Positions 16,936-27,212 are shown, numbered from the stretch's first letter. The stretch: 64,000 bases of DNA from Brevundimonas terrae (GCF_011761985.1 NZ_JAASQT010000004.1:62001-126000), one strand, 5' to 3'. Made by a program: numbers and translations. Notes: generated from the letters alone by a model not told the origin.

Positions 16936-17904
16936 CTAGAATGCGCGGGTCAGGCCGACGTTGAACTGCGTGTAGTCATAGGTGTAACCGCTGGCGATCG
17001 GGGTGTTGCTGTAGGTTATTCCGGCGGTGACGGCCCATTCGCGCACAGGCGGACTGATGACCTGTGCGTTGAAATAGCGGGCCTGATGCCAGTCGTCGCC
17101 CGTAGCTTTCTGGCCGCCGATGCCCCCTGCAATCAGATAGCGCCAGCCACCGTAATAGCGGCGCATCTGGATCACGGGCATGACTTCCACATAGTCCTCG
17201 GGCGAGAAGTAATCGAACTCGCCGGGGTGGCTGGAATGGAAGTAGCGCACACGCATCTGGGCCGACAGACCCCATTCGGGCTTTACGACGTGGACAAAGG
17301 TGGCCCGCAGGTGGGTGCGGACATTCTCGCCCGTAAAGTCCTGAACACCGGCCACGAAGGTCAGGTTGTTCCGGTCATTGATGGGCAGGTCCACAGCGCC
17401 GCCAACGAAGGTGTAATAGATACCGTCATCGACACCCTGAGGGGTTTCCAGAACTTCGCGCTCGATGAAATATTCCTGCCGGAAGCGGGCATCGTTATGG
17501 ATGCTGGCGGCCCCTAAGGCCGTATTGCCGTCGGTGCCGGCCATGACCTTCCATGTCCAGTCACCCGTCTTGTCGGCGGCGCGCAGATAGACGCGCTGTT
17601 CGTCGCGGCTGTGCTGGCCATTGGGGCTGAAGCTGGCATTCTCGACACGCAGGCCCAGATATTCGTCCGGTCCCTTCCACTTCCAGTCCAGATTGGCCCC
17701 GACCTTCAAGACCTCTGTGTCATCGGCATCGGTGGAGTAGAACAGGTCAGCCCCGACAGCGGCGCGCGGCGTAAAGCCTTCGACGGTCCGCTCACGATGT
17801 TGCTCGCGGGCGACGTCCTGTGCGGTTTCGACGGTCTGGGCGTGAGCCGATAGGGCGATGGACGAGGTCGCTACCATCAATGCGGCAATGGTCAGACGGA
17901 TCAT
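16936..17904 (-). CDS. Predicted outer-membrane beta-barrel protein, coupled to glycosyltransferase
   Basis: A protein of 322 residues with a signal peptide (MIRLTIAALMV to LSAHA) and no recognised conserved family. The mature part alternates polar and hydrophobic residues in short strands separated by turns, is rich in Tyr/Trp/Phe (YYTFVGGAVDLP, RYLIAGGIGG), and ends in a strand with terminal phenylalanine (VGLTRAF), the usual outer-membrane insertion signal. No TPR region precedes the barrel, unlike PgaA or BcsC. ATG 17904 forms an ATGA overlap with the glycosyltransferase stop, so it is translationally coupled; an in-frame ATG at 17916 is less likely. The role is inferred as an outer-membrane pore or anchor for the polymer made by the partner. 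Confidence 0.65.
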   Translation of the reverse strand: MIRLTIAALMVATSSIALSAHAQTVETAQDVAREQHRERTVEGFTPRAAVGADLFYSTDADDTEVLKVGANLDWKWKGPDEYLGLRVENASFSPNGQHSRDEQRVYLRAADKTGDWTWKVMAGTDGNTALGAASIHNDARFRQEYFIEREVLETPQGVDDGIYYTFVGGAVDLPINDRNNLTFVAGVQDFTGENVRTHLRATFVHVVKPEWGLSAQMRVRYFHSSHPGEFDYFSPEDYVEVMPVIQMRRYYGGWRYLIAGGIGGQKATGDDWHQARYFNAQVISPPVREWAVTAGITYSNTPIASGYTYDYTQFNVGLTRAF

Positions 17905-19316
17905 TTCGTGTCCCATTTCTTGGTCATGCCCAAAGCTTCAGCGGCATAGCCCCAAACGCTGACGGGCTGCATCAAAAGGCTATAGCCGATGGCATAGAAG
18001 AGGAAGCCGCCGAAGTTCTGGCGCACCTTAAGACCCTCTCCGTGGAACATGTTGCGCTGGATGCGGAAGATGAAAAGATTCCACAGTGCAGCCAGTGGCA
18101 GCACGGCAAGCGTCATCGGACCGGCGATCCAGAAATGGCCGAACAGTGCCAGAACCAACCCCGGAATGAAGATAAATGTATAGACCAGATCAAGCGGCAA
18201 GAAGAACAGGTTCCACCAGATGAACAGGGTGGTCAGGCGCGGCTTGAACAGCAGGCCGGGATAGGCCTTGAAGGCCTCGATCAAACCACGTGACCAGCGT
18301 TTGCGCTGCAAGGTGAATTGTTTCAGCGTGGTCGGCACATTGGTAAAGGCCAGCGCATCTTCGGCGTAACCGATGCGGTGACCTTGTTCCAAAAGGGCCC
18401 ACGAGACGACGATGTCCTCGCCCACACATTCCGGCCAGCCGCCAACACTGTTGAGGGCATCGCGCTGGTACAGCGAGAAAGCGCCCTGAGCGACCAGTGT
18501 GCCGTGATACATGGACTGCATTCGTTTGATTGCGGCAATCCCGTGGAAATAATCCCATTCCTGAGCGCGGGTGAGGAAGTTATGGCGCGAGTTTCGCACC
18601 ATCACCGCACCGGCGACGGCGCGCGTATTGGGCGGATCATTGACGTAGCGTTCCACGATCTGGGTAATGCCGTCTTCGCGAACCCATGAATCTCCGTCAA
18701 TCGTGGCAACCAGATCGTGGCTGGCCAAGGCCAGGCCTCGGTTCAGAACGGCGGCCTTGCCCGCATTAACCTCGTAATCCAGCACTCGCATGGTGAAGTT
18801 GGCGGGGATGGACAGGTCTTCTATGGCTTTATTGGCAATCGCCACGGTGTCGTCAGTCGAACCGTCGTTCAGTACCAGTATTTCCAGAGTGCCCTTATAA
18901 TTCTGGCGTGACAGACTGGTCAGCGTATCGCGGATAGCAGCCGCCTCGTTATAGGCTGCGACCAGAATGGTTACGGCAGGATATGTGGTCAGGCCTTTGC
19001 GGGGAGGGCGACGGTCAAACGCCAAGGTGCTTATGAGGAAGGCATTCATAAAGCCCGGCACATAGGCAATGAAGCTGATTGCAATAAGCGCAAATGGCCA
19101 GTTGGTTATATGGGCCAGATCAACCAACCATCGCTGTGAAAGCCAGACGCTAAGCGTCGTCCATGCGATCGCCAGCAGAATGGCGACCGTAAACTTAACG
19201 GGAACCGTCAAGTAAAATCGACGATGCGCGCGCGTGGAGGGAAGCTGGGCTTCTCCAACCACAGGCTCAATATTTAGGATGGACGCTTCGTGGGGGGGCG
19301 GCGTTTTTTGTTGCAT
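17901..19316 (-). CDS. Processive membrane glycosyltransferase, family 2 (PgaC/BcsA-like)
   Basis: Polymerises a sugar nucleotide and extrudes the chain across the inner membrane. It has 471 residues: two membrane helices (about 33-90), a cytoplasmic GT-A domain (VTILVAAYNEAAAIRDTL, LVLNDGSTDD, ATIDGDSWV, CVGEDIVVSWALLE) and the QxxRW signature (QRKRWSRGLIEA), then three or four C-terminal helices. All catalytic aspartates are present. There is no PilZ domain, so no direct c-di-GMP switch. The order of motifs is closest to PNAG synthases (PgaC/IcaA/HmsR), but neither PgaB nor PgaD is nearby. It is followed by a coupled outer-membrane barrel gene. Confidence 0.85.
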   Translation of the reverse strand: MQQKTPPPHEASILNIEPVVGEAQLPSTRAHRRFYLTVPVKFTVAILLAIAWTTLSVWLSQRWLVDLAHITNWPFALIAISFIAYVPGFMNAFLISTLAFDRRPPRKGLTTYPAVTILVAAYNEAAAIRDTLTSLSRQNYKGTLEILVLNDGSTDDTVAIANKAIEDLSIPANFTMRVLDYEVNAGKAAVLNRGLALASHDLVATIDGDSWVREDGITQIVERYVNDPPNTRAVAGAVMVRNSRHNFLTRAQEWDYFHGIAAIKRMQSMYHGTLVAQGAFSLYQRDALNSVGGWPECVGEDIVVSWALLEQGHRIGYAEDALAFTNVPTTLKQFTLQRKRWSRGLIEAFKAYPGLLFKPRLTTLFIWWNLFFLPLDLVYTFIFIPGLVLALFGHFWIAGPMTLAVLPLAALWNLFIFRIQRNMFHGEGLKVRQNFGGFLFYAIGYSLLMQPVSVWGYAAEALGMTKKWDTK

Positions 19317-19457
19317 GTTTCCTGACCCAATATGTTGGGGCCTTATCGCGGAAACACCAGAAGCGACGCTTTGGTTGCGGATCAGGGGTAGTTAACATAA
19401 CAATGTTACAAATTGTTTTGTTTGCTGCGAATGGTTCTCTGTAAGAAGAAGCACTTA

Positions 19458-19490
19458 CAAAAAAGCCCCGAACGATGAACGCTCGGGGCT
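19458..19490 (-). terminator. Rho-independent terminator of glnA
   Basis: An 8-bp GC-rich stem (19464-19471 with 19483-19490, AGCCCCGA/TCGGGGCT) is followed on the minus strand by a run of six or more T. It begins about 20 bp after the glnA stop codon. Confidence 0.88.
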
Positions 19491-19510
19491 TCTTGCAATA
19501 TTACAGCGAC

Positions 19511-20920
19511 TTAGCAGCTATAATACATGTCGAACTCGACCGGGTGAGGGTGCAGTTGCAGACGCGCAACTTCGGTCTGCTTCAGTTCGATGTAGGCGTC
19601 GATGAAGTCGTCATCCATGACGCCGCCCTTCTTAAGGAAGGCACGGTCGGCGTCGAGAGCTTCGAGAGCTTCCTTGAGCGAACCGGCGACTTCCGGGATC
19701 GAACCGCGCTCTTCCGGCGGCAGATCGTACAGGTTCTTGTCGGCCGGTGCGCCCGGATCGATACGGTTCTCGATCCCGTCGAGGCCTGCCATCAGCAGAG
19801 CCACGAAGGTCAGGTACGGGTTGCCCATCGGATCAGGGAAGCGGGCTTCCATGCGCTTGGCTTTTGGCGACGAGACGTGCGGGATGCGGATCGAGGCCGA
19901 ACGGTTGCTGGCCGAATAGGCCAATTTCACCGGAGCTTCATAGCCCGGCACCAGACGCTTGTACGAGTTGGTGGTCGAGTTGGCGAAGGCGTTGATGGCC
20001 TTGGCGTGCTTGATGATGCCGCCGATGTACCACAGGCATTCTTGAGACAGGCCGGCATACTGGTCACCGGCGAACTGGGGCTTGCCGTCTTTCCAGATCG
20101 ACATGTGGACGTGCATGCCCGAGCCGTTATCGCCGAACATCGGCTTGGCCATGAAGGTGGCCGACTTGCCATAGGCGTGTGCCACGTTGTGGATCACGTA
20201 TTTGTACAGCTGCATACGGTCAGCCATGGTCAGCAGATCGCTGAACTTCAGGCCCAGCTCGTGCTGTGCAGGGGCGACCTCGTGGTGGTGTTTTTCCGGA
20301 GCCATGCCCAGATCGCGCATGACCGCCAGCATTTCGCCGCGCAGGTCCTGACCTGAATCCACAGGGTTCACCGGGAAATAGCCGCCCTTGGTGCGCGGAC
20401 GGTGACCCAGATTGCCCTCGGCATATTCGGCACCCGTATTGGACGGAAGCTCGCTCGAGTCGAAGCTGTAGCCGGTATTGTGCGACGCGGTGTTCCAGCG
20501 CACGTCGTCAAATACGAAGAACTCGGCTTCGGGGCCGAAGAATACCGTATCGCCCACACCCGACGACTGGACGTACGACAGGGCCTTTTGCGCCATCGAA
20601 CGGCTGTCGCGATTATACGGCTCGGCCGTATCGGGGTTCAGTACGTCGCAGAACAGACACAAGGTCGGCTGTTGGTAGAAGGGATCGACATGGGCGGTGT
20701 TCAAGTCCGGCTTCAGCAGCATGTCGGACTCGTTGATCGCCTTCCAGCCCTCGATCGACGAACCGTCGAACATGGTGCCTTCTTCGAGCAGCTCTTCATC
20801 GACCATGCCGATGTCGAAGGTTACATGCTGCAGCTTACCGCGCGTGTCGGTGAAGCGCAGGTCAACATACTCGATACCCTTGTCCTTGATCTCTTGCAGG
20901 ATCTTTTGTGCGGCGCTCAT
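19511..20920 (-). CDS. glnA: Glutamine synthetase type I
   Basis: ATP-dependent amidation of glutamate, the main route of ammonium assimilation; forms a dodecamer. It has 469 residues, the standard GSI length. Signatures are [62 protein letters not shown], the ATP-binding segment [16 protein letters not shown], and the adenylylation site NLYDLPPEE (Tyr near residue 398), which implies control by GlnE adenylyltransferase. It lies 74 bp downstream of glnB on the same strand with a hairpin between them. Confidence 0.98.
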   Translation of the reverse strand: MSAAQKILQEIKDKGIEYVDLRFTDTRGKLQHVTFDIGMVDEELLEEGTMFDGSSIEGWKAINESDMLLKPDLNTAHVDPFYQQPTLCLFCDVLNPDTAEPYNRDSRSMAQKALSYVQSSGVGDTVFFGPEAEFFVFDDVRWNTASHNTGYSFDSSELPSNTGAEYAEGNLGHRPRTKGGYFPVNPVDSGQDLRGEMLAVMRDLGMAPEKHHHEVAPAQHELGLKFSDLLTMADRMQLYKYVIHNVAHAYGKSATFMAKPMFGDNGSGMHVHMSIWKDGKPQFAGDQYAGLSQECLWYIGGIIKHAKAINAFANSTTNSYKRLVPGYEAPVKLAYSASNRSASIRIPHVSSPKAKRMEARFPDPMGNPYLTFVALLMAGLDGIENRIDPGAPADKNLYDLPPEERGSIPEVAGSLKEALEALDADRAFLKKGGVMDDDFIDAYIELKQTEVARLQLHPHPVEFDMYYSC

Positions 20921-20955
20921 TTCTCGAGGTCCTGATTGTTATGAGGTGTGGGAGG

Positions 20956-20986
20956 AAACAAAAGAGGCCGCCCCCAAGGGACGGCC
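20956..20986 (-). promoter_or_regulatory. Hairpin between glnB and glnA (attenuator or terminator-like)
   Basis: On the minus strand, 20986-20966 can fold as GGCCGTCCC with GGGCGGCC (one bulged base), followed by TCTTTTGTTT. It sits just after the glnB stop and before the glnA Shine-Dalgarno. It could terminate most glnB transcripts or process the dicistronic mRNA so that glnA expression differs from glnB. Confidence 0.5.
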
Positions 20987-20994
20987 GATTACGG

Positions 20995-21396
<402 letters not shown>

Positions 21397-21542
21397 TCAT
21401 AAGGCAAGCTTTTTCGGGTATCTGATACCGTCCGTGATCGGAAAAGCTCACCGAACAGACTGAAATGCCACTATTCAGGCACGTTCATTGTTCGACTAAC
21501 GCTGCAATGCGTTATCTGTAAGGTCTAGCGATTTCAGGAAGG

Positions 21543-21627
21543 TGGTGCGGATGAGAGGAATCGAACCTCCACGCCTCGCGGCGCTGGAACCTAAATCCAG
21601 TGCGTCTACCAGTTCCGCCACATCCGC
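21543..21627 (-). tRNA. tRNA-Leu, anticodon UAG
   Basis: The minus strand folds as a class II tRNA: acceptor GCGGATG/CATCCGC (21627-21621 with 21553-21547), the D-arm containing GGTAGAC, anticodon stem CTGGA/TCCAG with loop TTTAGGT (anticodon TAG), a long variable arm, and the T-loop GGTTCGATTCC. Discriminator A and an encoded CCA (21545-21543) complete the 85-nt gene. It reads CUA and neighbouring CUN leucine codons. Confidence 0.97.
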
Positions 21628-21700
21628 ATTAGGTCGAGCGAGGCTTTAACCAGTGTCGCCAGATCGCGCAAGCGACGAAATGCTCGGGTCTGCAAATAAC

Positions 21701-21728
21701 AAAAAGGCCCCGGATTTCTCCGGAGCCT
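21701..21728 (-). terminator. Rho-independent terminator of the amino-acid permease gene
   Basis: A 10-bp stem with one mismatch (21705-21714 with 21719-21728, AGGCTCCGGA/TCCGGGGCCT on the minus strand) and a 4-base loop is followed by five T on the minus strand. It stands 33 bp after the permease stop codon. Confidence 0.88.
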
Positions 21729-21760
21729 TCTTGCACAGGTAAGACCTGAAACGCGGGACG

Positions 21761-23269
21761 TTAGTGATCGGTATCGACGATACCACGTCCCACATGGCTC
21801 TTGCGATAGCCGTACAGGAAGTAGACGACCAGACCGAACGCTGCCCAGATCGGCAGAACCAGTTTCGATTCCGTCGGCAGGTTCAGGTACAGGCCCAGCG
21901 TACCGATCATGGCCAGCGGAGCGACAACCCAGACCAGCGGTGTCTTGAACGGGCGATGGCGTTCCGGCTGCTTGATGCGCAGGATCATCACCGACAGAGC
22001 CACCATGAAGAAGGCAAACAGCGTACCCGAGTTGGAGATGTCAGCCAGTTTACCGACCGGCAGCAAGGCCGCAAACAGGGCTACAGCCAGACCGGTGATG
22101 ACCGTCACCACGTGTGGCGTTTTCCACTTGGGGTGAACCTTGGCGAGGAATTCCGGCAGCAGGCCGTCACGCGCCATCACGAAGAAGATGCGGGTTTGAC
22201 CGAAAAGCATGATCAGGATGACCGAGGGCAGGGCCAGGAAGGCCGCGATACCGATCATGTCACCGACGCGTTCATGGCCAACCGAGCGCAGAACGTGGGC
22301 CAGAGCTTCCTTGGAGCAAACCAGCGGTTCGGAACCAGCAGCCATCAGCGACTGGCACTGTGCGGCCATGGCCGCAGAACCGGCATGCAGGATTTCGCCA
22401 TTTGCACCGGTGACCGGCTGGGAACCAATGGCACCAATGGCACCGGCTGCGACCAGCAGATAGAAGACAGTACAGATCAGCAGCGAACCGATCAGGCCGA
22501 TCGGAACGTTCTTTTGCGGGTCCTTGGTTTCTTCGGCTGCGGTCGAAACGGCATCGAAACCGACATAGGCGAAGAAGATCGAAGCCGCGGCCCCGACGAC
22601 GCCCAGACCGGCACCATGGCCATTGCCCATCCAGCCGTTCGGCAGGAAGGGTTCGAAGTTCGCGCCCTTGATGACCGGCAGGGTCAGTACGATGAAGACG
22701 GTCAGCGCGGTGACCTTGATGGCCACCAAAACAGCGTTGACGCGCGCGCTCTCGGTCGTACCGATCATCAAAAGAGCGGTAATCAACAATGCAATCAGCG
22801 CAGCCGGAAGGTTGATGATACCACCGGCATAGCTGCCGGCTGTGATGGCTAACGGTAGCTCAATCCCCCAACTATTGAGCAAGCCTATAAAGTAGCCGGA
22901 CCAACCCACCGACACGGCGGACGCCGCCACGGCGTATTCCAGGATCAGGGCCCAACCCACGACCCAGGCCAGCAATTCACCCATCACCGCATAGGTATAG
23001 GTGTAGGCAGAGCCCGACACCGGAACCATGGAAGCGATCTCTGAATAGCAAAGCGCCGCCACGGCACAGACCGCAGCGGCGATAACGAAGCTCCACATCA
23101 TGCCGGGTCCGGCTTTTTGTGCGGCTTCGGATGTCAGCACGAAGATGCCGGTGCCGATAATAGCACCCACTCCGAGCAGGGTTAGCTGGACAGCGCCCAG
23201 CGAGCGCGTAAGCGCTTTCTTTTCTGCGGACGCGATAATAGCGTCCAGCGGTTTGATCCGCCACGACAT
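21761..23269 (-). CDS. APC-superfamily amino-acid permease (CAT/YfnA-like)
   Basis: Proton-coupled amino-acid importer of 502 residues with 12 or more predicted membrane helices. Family signatures are the helix 1 unwound region GVGAIIGTGIFVLTSEAA, VPVSGSAYTYTYAVMGELLAW in helix 3, and FFAYVGFDAVSTAAEETKDPQKN in helix 6 to loop. The long loop around residues 290-340, with three Cys, is typical of the cationic amino-acid transporter group. The frame is open further upstream, but ATG 23269 has GAGGGGA six bases before it. The gene is monocistronic with its own terminator. Substrate not determined. Confidence 0.88.
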   Translation of the reverse strand: MSWRIKPLDAIIASAEKKALTRSLGAVQLTLLGVGAIIGTGIFVLTSEAAQKAGPGMMWSFVIAAAVCAVAALCYSEIASMVPVSGSAYTYTYAVMGELLAWVVGWALILEYAVAASAVSVGWSGYFIGLLNSWGIELPLAITAGSYAGGIINLPAALIALLITALLMIGTTESARVNAVLVAIKVTALTVFIVLTLPVIKGANFEPFLPNGWMGNGHGAGLGVVGAAASIFFAYVGFDAVSTAAEETKDPQKNVPIGLIGSLLICTVFYLLVAAGAIGAIGSQPVTGANGEILHAGSAAMAAQCQSLMAAGSEPLVCSKEALAHVLRSVGHERVGDMIGIAAFLALPSVILIMLFGQTRIFFVMARDGLLPEFLAKVHPKWKTPHVVTVITGLAVALFAALLPVGKLADISNSGTLFAFFMVALSVMILRIKQPERHRPFKTPLVWVVAPLAMIGTLGLYLNLPTESKLVLPIWAAFGLVVYFLYGYRKSHVGRGIVDTDH

Positions 23270-23420
23270 GGAAGTCCCCTCACATATTTTCGTGTCGACG
23301 CGTGCCGACCCTCGGGGGGGGACGCTAGACAGGGTTTTTTGTTCACGCAACGCGATTGACGCAATCAAGCCATTTTCGTGACGATTTTGTTCAAGCATTC
23401 CTTCGGGCTAGTAACATCTT

Positions 23421-25856
23421 ATGTTGCCTATCCACGCCGTACTGGAATCAATTGTCCATTCTCTGGACGCATCGCCCACACTGGTGCTGGCTGCACCTAC
23501 GGGGGCGGGCAAGACGACGGTCGTTCCGCTTAGCTTGCTGGGACGGCCATGGTTGGGTGATGGCAAAATCCTGCTGCTGGAGCCCCGCAGACTGGCTGCA
23601 CGCGCTGCGGCAGACCGAATGTCTGCAACCTTGGGCGAATCAAGTGGCCAGACCGTGGGCTATCGCACGCGCCTTCAGAGCAAGATCGGTCCGAACACCC
23701 GCATCGAGGTGATTACCGAAGGTGTGTTCACGCGCATGATTTTGGATGACCCGACGCTGGAGGGTGTTGGCGCGGTCCTGTTCGACGAATTCCACGAACG
23801 CAGTCTGGATGCAGATCTGGGCCTCGCACTGGCCCGTGATACCCAAAGCCTGTTGCGTGACGATCTGCGGCTGGTGGTCATGTCGGCGACGCTGGATGTG
23901 GCGGGCGTATCGAAACTGTTGGGTGATCCTCCCGTGGTCGAGACCCAAGGACGGATGTTTCCGGTCGAGACCCGTTATCTGGGACGTAATCCTGTCGAGC
24001 GTTTCGAGGACGCTATGGCCAAAGCCGTTCTTCAGGCTCTGCATGAGGAAAGTGGCTCCATCCTCGCCTTCTTGCCGGGGCAGGGAGAAATCCACCGGAC
24101 GGTCCAGCGGTTGAAGGACAAGCTGCGTGACCCGTCTGTTGATGTGGTTGGTCTTTATGGCGCTATGGACAAGGCCGATCAGGACCGTGCCTTGGAGCCA
24201 GCACCAGCGGGCCGTCGCAAGGTCGTGCTGGCGACCTCGGTGGCGGAAACCAGCCTGACGATTCAGGGTGTACGGGTTGTCATTGATGGCGGTTTGTCGC
24301 GCGTGCCGCGCTTTGAGCCGTCCAGCGGTTTGACGCGGCTTGCAACCGTGAAGGTCAGCCGTTCGTCGGCCGAACAGCGTCAGGGCCGCGCCGGTCGCGT
24401 CGAACCGGGTGTCTGTTATCGTCTGTGGGACGAAGAGCAGACGCGCGGATTGGTACAGCACCAAAAGCCCGAGATTCAGGAAGCGGACCTGACAGCGTTC
24501 GCGCTCGATCTAGCGCGATGGGGAGCGAAAAGCGCCGAGGGTCTGGCGCTGCTGGACGTGCCGCCTGCCGGTGCTTTTGGCGAGGCGCGCAAGGTTCTGT
24601 CCCGACTGGGGGCCTTGGACGCTAAGGGTGACCTGACCAAGCACGGGCAGCGACTGGCGAAAATGCCGTTATCGCCCAGACTGGCGCATATGGTGACTGT
24701 AGCCTCCGATCAGGGCGATGCATTGGGCGGTGCAAAGCTTGCGGCCTTGCTGACCGAGCCCGGTTTGGGTGGAACAGCTGTGGATGTAGAAGAGCGTTTT
24801 CGCGGCTTGGCCCGAGATCGTTCGCCCCGTGCGCGTGATGCTATGAAGCTGGCCGAGCGCTGGGCGCGTCTGGCGGGTAACGGTTCCGGTGGCGAGGCCG
24901 ATCATGGCTTGCTGCTGTGTGAGGCCTTCCCCGAACGGATCGCCCGCGCCAAGGGCAAGACGGGAGAATATCTGCTGGCGTCCGGTCGCGGGGCGATGGT
25001 CGATGCGGCTGAAAGTCTGTCACAGGAAACTTGGCTGGCCGTAGCCGAACTGGGCGGCGGTGATGTGCGCGACCGCGTGCGGCTGGCGGCAAGGCTGGAC
25101 GCACGCACACTGGAAACCGATCTGGCGCATCGCATCGAGACAGAAGATCGACTGGTGCGCGAGCCGTCCGGTAGGGCGGTGATGAAGCGTGTTCGCCGTA
25201 TCGGGGCTGTGGTGTTGGACGAGAAGGTACTGGGCGCGCCGGATCGCAAGATGATGACCAAGGCCCTGAAAGACGAAGTGGATCGGGACGGTCTGGGGCG
25301 TCTGAAATGGGGCGAGGTATCCAGCGCATTGCGCGCGCGTCTGGCCTTTGTGCGCGCTCTGGACGATGCGTGGCCGGATGTATCGGATGAAGGCCTGTTT
25401 GCACGCCGCGAAGAATGGTTGTGGCCTGCGCTGGACAGCGTGAATGATCTGTCAGCGGTCAGTGATCGCGCGATGGCCGATGGTTTGCGCAATCTGGTCC
25501 CGTGGGACTTACAGCGCAAGCTGGATGCATTGGCACCGTCGCGTCTGGAAACCCCCTTGGGCTCTGCGGCTATTGATTACGCAGCCGAGGGTGGGCCGCG
25601 TGTTGAAATCCGCGTGCAGGAACTGTTTGGCCTTCAGTCACATCCGATGATCGGTGGCGGGCGTGTGGCTTTGACATTGTCTCTGCTGTCGCCCGCACGA
25701 CGACCGGTGCAGGTGACGAAAGATTTGCCCGGTTTCTGGGCTGGATCATGGGCCGCTGTGAGGGCTGAAATGCGGGGGCGCTATCCGCGCCATCCGTGGC
25801 CTGAAGATCCTGCCAATGCCACGGCGACCAATCGGGTCAAACCGCGCGGGACATGA
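23421..25856 (+). CDS. hrpB: ATP-dependent RNA helicase HrpB
   Basis: DEAH/RHA-type superfamily 2 helicase of 811 residues. Motifs in order are I (APTGAGKTTVVPL, about residue 25), Ia (LEPRRLAARAAADRM), II (DEFH, a variant of DEAH, in LFDEFHERSLDADLGLA), III (VVMSATLD), V (VVLATSVAETSLTI), VI (RSSAEQRQGRAGRVEPG), then HA2 and the HrpB-specific C-terminal domain ending in GSWAAVRAEMRGRYPRHPWPEDP. In some proteobacteria HrpB processes mRNAs such as fimbrial transcripts; its role here is unknown. ATG 23421 begins the protein directly at the conserved N-terminus. Confidence 0.95.
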   Translation: MLPIHAVLESIVHSLDASPTLVLAAPTGAGKTTVVPLSLLGRPWLGDGKILLLEPRRLAARAAADRMSATLGESSGQTVGYRTRLQSKIGPNTRIEVITEGVFTRMILDDPTLEGVGAVLFDEFHERSLDADLGLALARDTQSLLRDDLRLVVMSATLDVAGVSKLLGDPPVVETQGRMFPVETRYLGRNPVERFEDAMAKAVLQALHEESGSILAFLPGQGEIHRTVQRLKDKLRDPSVDVVGLYGAMDKADQDRALEPAPAGRRKVVLATSVAETSLTIQGVRVVIDGGLSRVPRFEPSSGLTRLATVKVSRSSAEQRQGRAGRVEPGVCYRLWDEEQTRGLVQHQKPEIQEADLTAFALDLARWGAKSAEGLALLDVPPAGAFGEARKVLSRLGALDAKGDLTKHGQRLAKMPLSPRLAHMVTVASDQGDALGGAKLAALLTEPGLGGTAVDVEERFRGLARDRSPRARDAMKLAERWARLAGNGSGGEADHGLLLCEAFPERIARAKGKTGEYLLASGRGAMVDAAESLSQETWLAVAELGGGDVRDRVRLAARLDARTLETDLAHRIETEDRLVREPSGRAVMKRVRRIGAVVLDEKVLGAPDRKMMTKALKDEVDRDGLGRLKWGEVSSALRARLAFVRALDDAWPDVSDEGLFARREEWLWPALDSVNDLSAVSDRAMADGLRNLVPWDLQRKLDALAPSRLETPLGSAAIDYAAEGGPRVEIRVQELFGLQSHPMIGGGRVALTLSLLSPARRPVQVTKDLPGFWAGSWAAVRAEMRGRYPRHPWPEDPANATATNRVKPRGT

Positions 25857-25922
25857 CGGGGTGCAATTTCTTGACCCTGATGGCGTTATGCTGAAAGAAA
25901 CGCCTCTTCAGCCCGAGGAAAT

Positions 25923-27212
25923 ATGTTGTCCGAAGATCAAAATTTGCCGCCCGCCAACTCTAAAGGCCGGGTGCTGTTCGCCAGCCTGATCGGTACGACG
26001 ATCGAGTTTTACGACTTCTATATCTATGCGACCGCGGCGGTTCTCGTGTTTCCGGCGCTGTTTTTCCCCGGTAGCGATCCGATGACGGCCATGCTGGCCT
26101 CGTTTGCGACCTTCTCGATTGCCTTCTTCGCGCGTCCGGTCGGGGCCGTGGTGTTCGGTCACTTTGGTGATCGTGTGGGGCGCAAGGCGACCCTTGTGGC
26201 AGCCCTGATGACGATGGGCGTCTCGACCATCCTGATCGGCGTCCTGCCGGTCTATAATCAGGTCGGTGTTCTGGCCCCCATGCTGCTGGCGCTATGTCGT
26301 TTCGGGCAAGGCTTGGGCCTTGGCGGAGAATGGGGCGGAGCCGTTCTATTGGCGACCGAGAATGCACCGCCGGGCAAGAAGGCCTGGTACGGAATGTTCC
26401 CGCAATTGGGCGCGCCGATAGGCTTTATCCTGTCCACGGCGAGCTTCATCGTTCTGGGGCAGGTTCTGAGCGATAGCGCCTTTATGGCGTGGGGCTGGCG
26501 TATTCCGTTTATCGCCAGTGCGCTGTTGGTCATTGTGGGCCTGTGGGTGCGGCTGAAGATCACCGAGACGCCCGAGTTCCAGAAGACCATCGACAGCCAA
26601 GAGCGGGTAAAGGCACCCGTCATCACCCTTTTCGCCAACCACAAATGGGCCTTGCTGACGGGGACCTTGGCGGGGATGGCGACCTTTGTGCTGTTCTACC
26701 TGATGACGGTGTTTGCACTGGGCTGGGGTACGACCTCGATGGGTTATAGCCGCGAGCAGTTCTTGCCGATCCAGTTGCTAGGTGTGTGCTTCTTCGGCTT
26801 GTCCATTCCATTGGCGGCTTTGGCGGCGGACAGGTGGGGGCAGGGGCGTACCCTGCTGGTGACCAGCGTGGCGATTGGCCTGTTTGGTCTGGCTTTGCCT
26901 ATGCTGTTTGGCGGCGGTCTGGGCGGTATTGTCGCCTTCTTCATCATCGGCTTTGCCCTGATGGGATGCACCTATGGGCCGATTGGAGCAGCGCTGGCGC
27001 GGCCATTCCCGACGGCGGTTCGCTATACCGGTGCGTCGATGACATTCAATCTGGCAGGGATTTTGGGCGCGTCGCTGGCACCCTTTGCCGCTACATGGCT
27101 GGCCAGCAAATATGGCCTGCCCGCGGTAGGTCTTTATCTGGTCGCTGCGTCGATTTTGACCATTGTAGCCCTGATCGGCATGGGGCGCATAAAAACAGAG
27201 GGGGAGGCGTAA
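25923..27212 (+). CDS. MFS transporter, metabolite:H+ symporter (MHS) family
   Basis: Inner-membrane symporter of 429 residues with 12 membrane helices. The N-terminal signature LIGTTIEFYDFYIYATAA and the loop 2-3 motif GHFGDRVGRKATL identify the metabolite:H+ symporter family (ShiA/ProP/KgtP relatives). GQGLGLGGEWGGAVLLATE in helix 4 is also typical. Substrates in the family include shikimate, proline/betaine, citrate and 2-oxoglutarate; which applies cannot be told. The stop codon lies in the loop of its terminator. Confidence 0.92.
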   Translation: MLSEDQNLPPANSKGRVLFASLIGTTIEFYDFYIYATAAVLVFPALFFPGSDPMTAMLASFATFSIAFFARPVGAVVFGHFGDRVGRKATLVAALMTMGVSTILIGVLPVYNQVGVLAPMLLALCRFGQGLGLGGEWGGAVLLATENAPPGKKAWYGMFPQLGAPIGFILSTASFIVLGQVLSDSAFMAWGWRIPFIASALLVIVGLWVRLKITETPEFQKTIDSQERVKAPVITLFANHKWALLTGTLAGMATFVLFYLMTVFALGWGTTSMGYSREQFLPIQLLGVCFFGLSIPLAALAADRWGQGRTLLVTSVAIGLFGLALPMLFGGGLGGIVAFFIIGFALMGCTYGPIGAALARPFPTAVRYTGASMTFNLAGILGASLAPFAATWLASKYGLPAVGLYLVAASILTIVALIGMGRIKTEGEA

